Origin: Chitinivibrionales bacterium | GTDB taxonomy: Bacteria > Fibrobacterota > Chitinivibrionia > Chitinivibrionales > JANQEN01 | NCBI GenBank assembly: GCA_030593665.1 | Contig: JAUVGS010000176.1 | Location: forward strand, 1 to 5,447 | Direction of reading: 5' to 3' | DNA: 5,447 nt | Part shown: positions 1 to 5,102 of the stretch, piece by piece | Numbering within the stretch: position 1 is the stretch's first letter | Layout: the number at the start of each line of letters is the position of its first letter | Position numbers and translations under genes: made by a program | Notes under the pieces: generated by a model | Told to the model about the DNA's origin: nothing | What the model saw: the letters and a program-made list of their open reading frames with translations, nothing else | Database searches by the model: none

Positions 1-218
1 AGATGGATTCCATCTCTGTTTACATACAGCAAGTCTTCATAGGAGTCAACATCTCCTCCACCTTTGAATACCGATGATTTGCTATAAAACATGCAGTATT
101 TATAAAATTCATTCATGTTGTTCCATGGCCAATTTATATCGGCAGCAAAAACTCCAACATGAAGAGTTGCCACCAGCGCAACTGTCCTCAGTACAGTATA
201 AAAGCAACTGGATTTCAC
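1..218 (-). CDS. Secreted protein of unknown function, N-terminal part (cut by the left window edge)
   Basis: An open frame of 72 complete codons runs leftward off the window. The first in-frame start after the upstream stop (TGA at about 251-249) is GTG at 218-216, preceded by GGGA with a 6-base spacer; an AGGA lies 12 bases upstream. The protein begins MKSSCFYTVLRTVALVATLH, a textbook signal peptide: a short basic N-terminus, a hydrophobic core at about residues 8-25, and a likely signal peptidase I site after VFA or FAA at residues 25-26. The mature part is rich in aromatic residues (DINWPWNN, EFYKYCMFY) and then reads GGGDVDSYEDLLYVNRDGIH. It therefore probably leaves the cytoplasm. I do not recognise the family and give no function. 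It follows hisG on the same strand after a 215-base spacer, so it is probably a separate unit. In-frame ATG codons at 116-114 and 92-90 are possible but would discard the signal peptide. Confidence 0.72.
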   Translation of the reverse strand, partial: MKSSCFYTVLRTVALVATLHVGVFAADINWPWNNMNEFYKYCMFYSKSSVFKGGGDVDSYEDLLYVNRDGIH

Positions 219-299
219 AAATTTTCCCGATCCTGTTTCACAAACATTTCATAAGGTACTTACTTGCAGTTTATCTGCGTTAGGGTGTCCACAACTAAA

Positions 300-330
300 A
301 ATATACAACAAAACACAAAAAAAATAACAA
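300..330 (-). promoter_or_regulatory. Weak sigma-70-like promoter candidate for the leftmost gene
   Basis: Read on the minus strand, TTGTTA (330-325) is followed after 19 bases by TATATT (305-300). The -10 box matches the consensus at 5 of 6 positions. The -35 is only fair and the spacer is longer than the usual 17. The region is a long A/T run, where such boxes arise easily by chance. It would give a leader of roughly 75 bases before the GTG at 218. Confidence 0.22.
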
Positions 331-385
331 TATTATTTATAAATGCATTTTCGTTTTAATATTCTTAATGGTTAAATCAATGCCA

Positions 386-411
386 GCAAAAATAGCAATC
401 AGCCCGGTTGC
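386..411 (-). terminator. Weak terminator candidate downstream of hisG
   Basis: About 22 bases past the hisG stop, the minus strand reads GCAACC (411-406), a 5-base loop, GATTGC (400-395), then TATTTTT. The stem has six positions with one C/A mismatch, so it is weak, but the following T run and the position right after hisG fit intrinsic termination. The rest of the 219-433 spacer is AT-rich, with no other structure I can defend. Confidence 0.3.
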
Positions 412-433
412 CCTGTTTTAAATCCATAAACCT

Positions 434-1303
434 TTATTGAATAATTTTATTAATCGGGTATTCAACGATACCCGAAGCGCCCGCGCGTTTCAGTTTCGGA
501 ATGATGTGCTTGATTTCGCTGAGGGGGATAATAGTTTCCACCGCGAACCAGCCGTCATCGGAGAGATGAGAAATGGTAGGGTTGTGTAAGGCTGGAAGAA
601 CTTTTGTTACCTTATTAAGGTCTTTTTCTTCGACATTGCATTTTAATCCTGCATATTTTTCAGCATCGAGTGTACCCTGCAGCAGGAGTTTCAGGTTTTC
701 CAGTTTCTGACGCTTTGCGTTATTTTTCCAGGATTTTTTGTTGGCAATAAGAATGGTGCATGTCTCTAAAAGAGTATCTATGATACGAAGCCTGTTCGCA
801 CGAAGTGATGAACCGGTTTCGGTTATATCAACGATAGCGTCAACCAGACGGGGCGGTTTCACCTCTGTCGCACCCCAGGAGAATTCAACATCCGCCGAAA
901 TGCCCTTTTCCTTGAAATAGGATCTTGTTGTCTGCACCAGTTCGGTTGCGACACGTTTGCCTTTGAGGTCTTGCGGTTTTTTAAATCTTGAATCTTCGGA
1001 TACGGCAAGAACCCATTTGCATTTATTACGGGACACTTTACTATATTCCAGTTCACATACCGTGACAACTTTAGCCTTATTTTCAACAGTCCAGTCATGG
1101 CCGGTGATACCGGCATCGAGCACGCCCTGTTCAACATAGCGCGGTATCTCCTGAGGACGCATGAGAATAAGATCCAGCTCCGGATCATCAGATACCGGAA
1201 AATATGATCTGGTGTCAACATTGATGTGAATACCGGATTTTCTGAAAATCTCAATAGTCGAATCCTGTAGACTGCCTTTTGGTATACCAAGTGTAAGTTT
1301 CAT
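434..1303 (-). CDS. hisG: ATP phosphoribosyltransferase, long form (HisG_L)
   Basis: The protein catalyses the first, committed step of histidine biosynthesis: ATP plus PRPP gives phosphoribosyl-ATP and pyrophosphate, in the cytoplasm. It has 289 residues, typical of the long form with a C-terminal ACT-like regulatory domain, which works without HisZ. The N-terminus LGIPKGSLQ (residues 5-13) is the family's opening strand and loop. GITGHDW (65-71) belongs to the catalytic domain. [18 protein letters not shown] (155-172) is the PRPP-binding signature. From about residue 213 to the end, including [17 protein letters not shown] (241-257) and [10 protein letters not shown] (275-284), is the HisG C-terminal domain, which in the family binds histidine for feedback inhibition. 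The ATG at 1303-1301 has AAAGGA seven bases upstream. No other his gene is in the window; the neighbours are etfA (237 bases upstream across a repeat array) and an unrelated secreted protein. Confidence 0.97.
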   Translation of the reverse strand: MKLTLGIPKGSLQDSTIEIFRKSGIHINVDTRSYFPVSDDPELDLILMRPQEIPRYVEQGVLDAGITGHDWTVENKAKVVTVCELEYSKVSRNKCKWVLAVSEDSRFKKPQDLKGKRVATELVQTTRSYFKEKGISADVEFSWGATEVKPPRLVDAIVDITETGSSLRANRLRIIDTLLETCTILIANKKSWKNNAKRQKLENLKLLLQGTLDAEKYAGLKCNVEEKDLNKVTKVLPALHNPTISHLSDDGWFAVETIIPLSEIKHIIPKLKRAGASGIVEYPINKIIQ

Positions 1304-1310
1304 TTAAAAA

Positions 1311-1316
1311 TCCTTT
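1311..1316 (-). promoter_or_regulatory. Ribosome binding site of hisG
   Basis: AAAGGA on the minus strand is separated by seven bases (TTTTTAA) from the ATG of hisG, which supports that start. A TATATT at 1365-1360 could be a -10 box, but an A-rich tract with no recognisable -35 lies in front of it, so I do not call a promoter there. hisG may depend on read-through from etfBA. Confidence 0.7.
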
Positions 1317-1321
1317 GGGTA

Positions 1322-1349
1322 GTCAGGAGTCAGAATTCAGAAATCAGAA
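1322..1349. repeat. Four degenerate heptamers, consensus NTCAGRA
   Basis: The bases divide exactly into GTCAGGA, GTCAGAA, TTCAGAA and ATCAGAA. All four share TCAG and an R-A ending, so this is a second 7-base repeat family next to the main CTTTATT array. Part of it (1332-1346) pairs with 1520-1534 on the other side of the spacer as an imperfect inverted repeat. It lies in the region just upstream of the hisG ribosome binding site. Confidence 0.65.
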
Positions 1350-1406
1350 TGAAAATTAAAATATAATTGTTTTTTAATCTTTGTTTTTTATTCTTGATTC
1401 TTTGCT

Positions 1407-1504
1407 CTTTATTCTTTATTCTTTATTCTTTATTCTTTATTCTTTATTCTTTATTCTTTATTCTTTATTCTTTATTCTTTATTCTTTATTCTTTATTCTT
1501 TATT
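1407..1504. repeat. Perfect tandem heptamer array, 14 copies of CTTTATT
   Basis: The 98 bases are exactly 14 uninterrupted copies of CTTTATT; on the coding (minus) strand this reads AATAAAG repeated. Three imperfect units in the same phase precede it (TTTATTC 1387-1393, TTGATTC 1394-1400, TTTGCTC 1401-1407), which looks like the decaying edge of an array that expanded from one end. It fills the middle of the etfA-hisG spacer, outside any coding frame. Perfect short repeats of this length are prone to slipped-strand copy-number change. The transcript would be A-rich and unstructured, and I see no intrinsic terminator within the spacer. Confidence 0.97.
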
Positions 1505-1519
1505 CTTAATACTGTCTAA

Positions 1520-1533
1520 TGAATCCTGAATTC
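1520..1533. repeat. Two heptamers TGAATCC and TGAATTC at the etfA side of the spacer
   Basis: These two units sit just past the etfA stop codon and fall in the same 7-base register as the main array (21 bases after 1499). The reverse complement of 1520-1534 matches 1332-1346 at 13 of 15 positions (shared core AGAATTCAG), so the array is bracketed by related sequence in inverted orientation. The GAATTC part is itself palindromic, which weakens the significance of the match. Confidence 0.5.
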
Positions 1534-1540
1534 TATCTTA

Positions 1541-2743
1541 TTATTTCTCCAACTTCTCTTTAAACGCCTCTGTCAATTTAGGCAACACTTCAAGAACATC
1601 CCCGACAATGCCCAGGTTGGCAAGCTGAAAAATATCGGCGTCAGGGTCCTTGTTGATAGCAATAATATAGTCGGATGACTGCATGCCGGCCTGATGCTGC
1701 ACCGCACCCGAGATGCCGCAGGCAATATAGAGTTTCGGACATACGGTCTTACCGGTCTGGCCCACCTGATGCGAATAGGGTATCCAATCGGCATCGACAG
1801 CAGCGCGGCTCGCGCCGACAGCACCGCCGAGGATTTCCGCCAGTTCACGGATATATTTAAAATTTGCAGGCTCCTGCATGCCCCGTCCGCCCGAGACAAT
1901 AATATCAGCTTCAACAATGTTTATCGTAGACTCGATTTCCTTGACAATATCGATTATTCTCGTACGCTCGGGGATTGAATTCGGTTCCATTTTATGGACA
2001 ACCAGTTCACCCTGACGGTGCTCATCATACTGCGCCGGCTGCATTACCTTGTGACGCACCGTTGCGATCTGCGGTCGATGTTTCGGGCAGATGATCGTAG
2101 CCATGAGGTTGCCTCCGAATGCTGGACGCGTACCAAGAAGGATCTTCTTTTCAGGATCGATTTCGAGTTTTGTACAGTCTGCGGTAAGCCCGCCATATAC
2201 TTTCGCGGCAATTTTTGGTATGAATGAACGGCCGATTGCGGTCGCGCCGCCGATAAAAATGGAAGGCTTCTCTTTTTTAATGAAATCGGATGCAAGAATA
2301 GCATAAGTCTCGTCCTTGAACGTCTCAAGGTCGGGGCCGTCAAAGTAATACACCTTATCAGCACCGTATTTCACCAGCTCTTCAGCATGTTTATGCAGGT
2401 TATGCCCCAGTACCAGTGCGATGAGTTTCTCACCGAGCTGGTCCGCAAGTTTTCTGCCTTCACCGAGCATTTCATAGGAGACGCCTGCAATTTTATTGTC
2501 ACGTTGTTCAATATACACCGCGACGTTCTTCCATTCGCTGATATCAACACCGCAGGCTTCGTCATCCTTCGTTATCGTGATAGCATCATGTTTCTTACAC
2601 GCCTCAACGCAGGCAGAACAGTAGTTGCACTTGTCAAGGTCAATGACCGCTATTTCGTCGATAATCTCAATCGCATCCTGCGCACAGGCTTTCACGCATA
2701 AGGTACAGCCTATACACTTCTCAATGTCAACCATTATTCCCAT
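1541..2743 (-). CDS. etfA: Electron transfer flavoprotein alpha subunit with N-terminal 2x[4Fe-4S] ferredoxin domain
   Basis: The 400-residue protein is an ETF alpha subunit with an extra ferredoxin-like domain of about 60 residues; plain EtfA is about 310-330 residues. Residues 10-20 (C10, C13, C16, C20) and 39-49 (C39, C42, C45, C49) are two C-x2-C-x2-C-x3-C motifs, each expected to bind a [4Fe-4S] cluster. The alpha/beta ETF domain follows from about 72 to 250. The C-terminal FAD domain shows SGGRGM (284-289), QVGQTGKTV (326-334) and the signature LYIACGISGAVQHQAGM (338-354). With EtfB it should form a heterodimer carrying electrons between a flavin dehydrogenase and ferredoxin or another acceptor. 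Ferredoxin-fused EtfA is known from electron-bifurcating complexes such as caffeyl-CoA reductase CarE; here bifurcation is an inference. The ATG at 2743 has AAGGA nine bases upstream, in the sequence at the etfB stop. No dehydrogenase or quinone oxidoreductase partner is in the window. Confidence 0.95.
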   Translation of the reverse strand: MGIMVDIEKCIGCTLCVKACAQDAIEIIDEIAVIDLDKCNYCSACVEACKKHDAITITKDDEACGVDISEWKNVAVYIEQRDNKIAGVSYEMLGEGRKLADQLGEKLIALVLGHNLHKHAEELVKYGADKVYYFDGPDLETFKDETYAILASDFIKKEKPSIFIGGATAIGRSFIPKIAAKVYGGLTADCTKLEIDPEKKILLGTRPAFGGNLMATIICPKHRPQIATVRHKVMQPAQYDEHRQGELVVHKMEPNSIPERTRIIDIVKEIESTINIVEADIIVSGGRGMQEPANFKYIRELAEILGGAVGASRAAVDADWIPYSHQVGQTGKTVCPKLYIACGISGAVQHQAGMQSSDYIIAINKDPDADIFQLANLGIVGDVLEVLPKLTEAFKEKLEK

Positions 2744-2752
2744 GTGTCAGTA

Positions 2753-2757
2753 TCCTT
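2753..2757 (-). promoter_or_regulatory. Ribosome binding site of etfA, adjoining the etfB stop codon
   Basis: The minus strand reads TAG (the etfB stop) and then AAGGA almost immediately, with nine bases to the etfA ATG. The second in-frame ATG, three codons in, would be 18 bases from this site, so the first ATG is preferred. The tight packing suggests co-translation of the two subunits. Confidence 0.75.
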
Positions 2758-3546
2758 CTACTTGATAATGTTAAGATCAAGAATTGTTGATGAAATTTTC
2801 TCCACCACTTCAGGCAGCTCACCGCTGAATTTCTCACCGCCGGTTTTCTTTTCCGGTACAAAGGAACGAAGCACCTGGGTAGGACTGCCGGTAAGACCCA
2901 GCTTTGCCGTATCGACAGAAAGATCATCGACCGTAATAGTTTTTATATCGGCTTTTTTCGCCCGCATCTTGCCCTTCAATGAAGCCATACGGGGCTCATT
3001 AATTTCTTTCACCACGGTGAGAAGAGAGGGGACAGGCATTTCTACGATATCGTAACCGTCCTCCATCATCCGTTCGACTCTTATAGAGGTGTCTGAGATT
3101 TCCTCAATTTTTCGCACCCAGGCGACAAAGGGAATATCAAGCATTTCAGCAACACCCGGTCCCACCTGTGAGGTATCACCGTCAATAGCCTGTTTCCCGC
3201 AGATGATCAGGTCATAGTCGCCGAGCGTCTTGATTACGTTCGCAAGCGTATACGATGTCGCCCAAGTATCTGAACCGGCAAAAGCCCGGTCAGTAATAAC
3301 AATACCTTCGTCAGCACCCATGGCAATAGCGCTTCTGAGAGCACTCTCCGCCTGCGGCGGTCCCATGGTAATCACTTTCACAACACCGCCTTTTTGCTCC
3401 CTGATACGGAGTGCTTCCTCAATGGCATATTCGTCAAATGGATTAACAATAGCTTCAACGCTGTCCCGGATAAGAGTTCCCGTATCCGGATTGATTTTTA
3501 CCTGTGTTGTGCCAGGGACCTGTTTGATGCATACAATAATATTCAA
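2758..3546 (-). CDS. etfB: Electron transfer flavoprotein beta subunit
   Basis: This 262-residue protein is full length for EtfB/FixA and forms the second half of the ETF heterodimer with the downstream alpha subunit. It opens MNIIVCIKQVPG, the standard family start. NPFDEYAIEEALRI (35-48) and GADEGIVITDRAFAGSDTWA (77-96) are typical of the nucleotide-binding fold. CGKQAIDGDTSQVGP (116-130) is the AMP/FAD-binding loop; its DGDTxQVGP form is that of clostridial-type and Fix-type ETFs rather than the mitochondrial type. KEINEPRMASLKGKMRAKK (180-198) is the conserved region that wraps the partner. The start is TTG at 3546-3544, supported by AGGAG seven bases upstream and by family alignment. etfA begins 14 bases after the stop. 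The role of the extra nucleotide (structural AMP or a second, bifurcating FAD) cannot be settled by eye. Confidence 0.96.
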   Translation of the reverse strand: MNIIVCIKQVPGTTQVKINPDTGTLIRDSVEAIVNPFDEYAIEEALRIREQKGGVVKVITMGPPQAESALRSAIAMGADEGIVITDRAFAGSDTWATSYTLANVIKTLGDYDLIICGKQAIDGDTSQVGPGVAEMLDIPFVAWVRKIEEISDTSIRVERMMEDGYDIVEMPVPSLLTVVKEINEPRMASLKGKMRAKKADIKTITVDDLSVDTAKLGLTGSPTQVLRSFVPEKKTGGEKFSGELPEVVEKISSTILDLNIIK

Positions 3547-3581
3547 AGAAATACTCCTATACTGAAATAATTCACATTCAT
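3543..3581 (-). other. Possible 12-codon leader ORF overlapping the etfB start
   Basis: ATG at 3581-3579 opens a frame for MNVNYFSIGVFL. Its TGA stop (3545-3543) overlaps the etfB TTG start in the four bases TTGA, the geometry of translational coupling. An AAGGA at 3596-3592 lies ten bases before the ATG. The etfB Shine-Dalgarno falls inside this frame. Frames this short are common by chance, so this is a candidate only. Confidence 0.25.
3554..3558 (-). promoter_or_regulatory. Ribosome binding site that fixes the TTG start of etfB
   Basis: AGGAG on the minus strand is seven bases before TTG at 3546. The good match and spacing, together with the family-standard N-terminus MNIIVCIKQ that follows, make the TTG start convincing despite the rare codon. 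Confidence 0.8.
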
Positions 3582-3628
3582 GATAAAAACGTCCTTAAAC
3601 CCTGAATCTGTGAACGGTTATCATTGAA
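3571..3628 (-). promoter_or_regulatory. Inverted repeats in the etfBA leader, possible alternative RNA structures
   Basis: On the minus strand, TTCAATGATAA (3628-3618) can pair with TTATCATGAA (3586-3577), giving 10 pairs with one bulged base. TTCACA (3614-3609) can pair with TGTGAA (3576-3571). The partners interleave instead of nesting, and no loop is left between the two 3' arms, so the two helices would tend to exclude each other. This resembles a switchable leader, but it matches no riboswitch class I recognise and has no T run of its own. Confidence 0.3.
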
Positions 3629-3653
3629 GGTACTTATCCAGTTTATCTTGGTT

Positions 3654-3681
3654 AGTATATAATCCGCTGATTAAACCGCAA
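3654..3681 (-). promoter_or_regulatory. Sigma-70-like promoter candidate for etfBA
   Basis: TTGCGG (3681-3676), a 16-base spacer and TATACT (3659-3654) lie between corC and etfB on the coding strand. The -10 box matches at 5 of 6 positions; the -35 has only the TTG. Transcription would start near 3647 and leave about 100 bases of leader before the etfB TTG. No convincing corC terminator precedes it: the T run at 3687-3681 has no stem in front of it. Confidence 0.42.
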
Positions 3682-3727
3682 AAAAATAGTTATTGATTGG
3701 GGATTAAAGCAATATGAAAACGCACCG

Positions 3728-5035
3728 TTAGAATGCTTTGTCAATGTCCACGGGGTTGTCACTATCGCGGAGAACTTCAAGTTCTATCTTTTCAATCCGC
3801 TGATTATCCATCACAATGACCTTTAAACGGAGGCCGTTATATTCAAATTCAGTATTTTCTTTCGGCACATCGCCGTATTCGTGATAGAAAAGGCCGCTGA
3901 GTGTATTATACTCTTCATCTTCATGGTCTATAACAATGTCCAGCTTCTCTGCAAGATCATCCAATTCGATATGCGGATCCACGTGAAAGGTATTGTCAGC
4001 GATCTGAATAACCGGTTCTTCCTCAGTATCGTATTCATCCTGGATCTCTCCCACAATCTCTTCGAGTATATCTTCCAGAGTGACAATACCGGCAGTACCG
4101 CCATATTCGTCAACGACAATCGCCATGTGGATATGATTCTTTTTGAATTCGTGCATGAGATCATCTATCATCTTACCGGTCGGTACAAAATAGGGCTCTT
4201 TGAGTAATAAATCCAGGTTCCATTGCCCGTGAGGATGGTCCGACAGCCAGCTCAATATATCCTTGGCATAAAGGATTCCAATTATAGAATCAATATTTTC
4301 CTTATACACGGGAATACGCGAATGGCCGGCCTCACTGACCCGTGCGAGCACGGTTTTATAATCGGTCGTGATATCCAGTGCCTTGATATCCACCCGTGGC
4401 TGCATTATCTCCTTGGCCGTTGTTTCTCCAAACTCAAAAATCTGCCTGATCATTCTTTTCTCATCCTGATCAAGCGCTTCGCCCTTCTCGGTGTCTTCAT
4501 GCAATCGGTTTTTTTCTTCTGCAGAGAGAAATGCAAGTTTCTCGTCAAAACGCAGAATTGTATGAATGAGGAGATGCAGGCCCTGCATTAAGCCGGTAAA
4601 CACCGAAAAGAGATTCTTGAAAAGTATATAAAACAGATATGCTGTGGTGAGAAACCGCTGATGATAACAGATAATTAATGCACGGGGGATCACGTGGCTG
4701 AAAAAAGTAAGAACCAGGACGGAAAAGGCCATGGAAATGGTAAGTAGCCATGCCTGGGAAAGTTCGGTGAAGAGGAGTTTTGTCAGGCAGTAAGCGCAGA
4801 TAGCAAAACAGGTATTTACAAGGGTCTTGCCGAATGATACCGTTGCTGTAAGTTTTGAACGGTTTTCCTGTATTTCTTCTATTTTTGAGGCAAGATATCG
4901 CAGTCGCTCGTTATCAGCAGGCAAAGCATTTTTATCAGTTGATGAAAAGATAATTTTGATTACTGAGAATACTGTTGAAGCGATGTAGAGCAGTATAAGA
5001 CCCGCAATGTATGATATGCTGGGATCACTATCCAA
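3728..5035 (-). CDS. CorC/HlyC-family CNNM (DUF21)-CBS pair membrane protein with divergent membrane domain
   Basis: The family comprises inner-membrane proteins linked to Mg2+/Co2+ export and resistance. At 435 residues the length is normal. Hydrophobic segments lie at about 8-30, 65-90, 94-118 and 128-158. A CBS pair follows: [11 protein letters not shown] (211-221), HSRIPVY (238-244) and [11 protein letters not shown] (251-261) in the first repeat; [20 protein letters not shown] (304-323) and [12 protein letters not shown] (325-336) in the second. A CorC_HlyC domain ends the protein (about 345-425). The membrane half is odd: the usual S-E-T-A motif has Lys27 where Glu is expected, the usual G-N-T has Lys70, and the usual G-E-I-x-P-K reads SHVIPR (113-118). 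Ion transport is therefore doubtful, and a sensing or partner-subunit role is possible (inference). The start is TTG at 5035, six bases after AAAGGAG. It follows ybeY by 63 bases, as in the ybeZ-ybeY-ybeX cluster. Confidence 0.9.
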   Translation of the reverse strand: MDSDPSISYIAGLILLYIASTVFSVIKIIFSSTDKNALPADNERLRYLASKIEEIQENRSKLTATVSFGKTLVNTCFAICAYCLTKLLFTELSQAWLLTISMAFSVLVLTFFSHVIPRALIICYHQRFLTTAYLFYILFKNLFSVFTGLMQGLHLLIHTILRFDEKLAFLSAEEKNRLHEDTEKGEALDQDEKRMIRQIFEFGETTAKEIMQPRVDIKALDITTDYKTVLARVSEAGHSRIPVYKENIDSIIGILYAKDILSWLSDHPHGQWNLDLLLKEPYFVPTGKMIDDLMHEFKKNHIHMAIVVDEYGGTAGIVTLEDILEEIVGEIQDEYDTEEEPVIQIADNTFHVDPHIELDDLAEKLDIVIDHEDEEYNTLSGLFYHEYGDVPKENTEFEYNGLRLKVIVMDNQRIEKIELEVLRDSDNPVDIDKAF

Positions 5036-5041
5036 TCACAA

Positions 5042-5048
5042 CTCCTTT
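5042..5048 (-). promoter_or_regulatory. Strong ribosome binding site deciding the TTG start of the CorC-like gene
   Basis: AAAGGAG on the minus strand is six bases before TTG at 5035-5033. The nearby GTG at 5038 is in another frame and meets TAG after three codons, so TTG is the only start that uses this site and keeps the first hydrophobic segment. Confidence 0.78.
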
Positions 5049-5072
5049 GAAGAGTAAATGAAACCAATATAA

Positions 5073-5102
5073 AATATATACCTTATGTAATAACCATTTC
5101 AA
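5073..5102 (-). promoter_or_regulatory. Sigma-70-like promoter candidate for the CorC-like gene
   Basis: TTGAAA (5102-5097, overlapping the ybeY stop codon), an 18-base spacer and TATATT (5078-5073) each match consensus at 5 of 6 positions. A transcript would begin near 5066, about 30 bases before the TTG. It would allow the CorC-like gene, normally in the ybeY operon, to be expressed on its own as well. Confidence 0.38.

Noticed and set aside
74..283. Plus-strand frame of 69 codons
   Set aside because: It lies antisense to the signal-peptide gene at 1-218, has no good ribosome binding site and its composition is not protein-like (many Ile, Ser, Cys and Tyr without pattern).
859..1290. 143-codon minus-strand frame inside hisG
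   Set aside because: It is in another frame of hisG, which has complete family motifs; the alternative protein is arginine-rich and featureless.
1407..1504. CRISPR-like array
   Set aside because: The units are contiguous 7-mers with no spacers and there are no cas genes, so this is a minisatellite.
1520..1540. Terminator hairpin after etfA
   Set aside because: The only stem (GAAT/ATTC) is four pairs with no T run following on the minus strand.
1675..2701. Several plus-strand and alternative minus frames of 60-110 codons inside etfA
   Set aside because: They overlap the well-supported etfA frame and show no family motifs; they are shadows of its codon pattern.
3660..3673. TAATC-AGCG-GATTA hairpin as a terminator of the CorC-like gene
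   Set aside because: The stem is only five AT-rich pairs and the T run lies before it in the direction of transcription, not after; it also overlaps the promoter candidate spacer.
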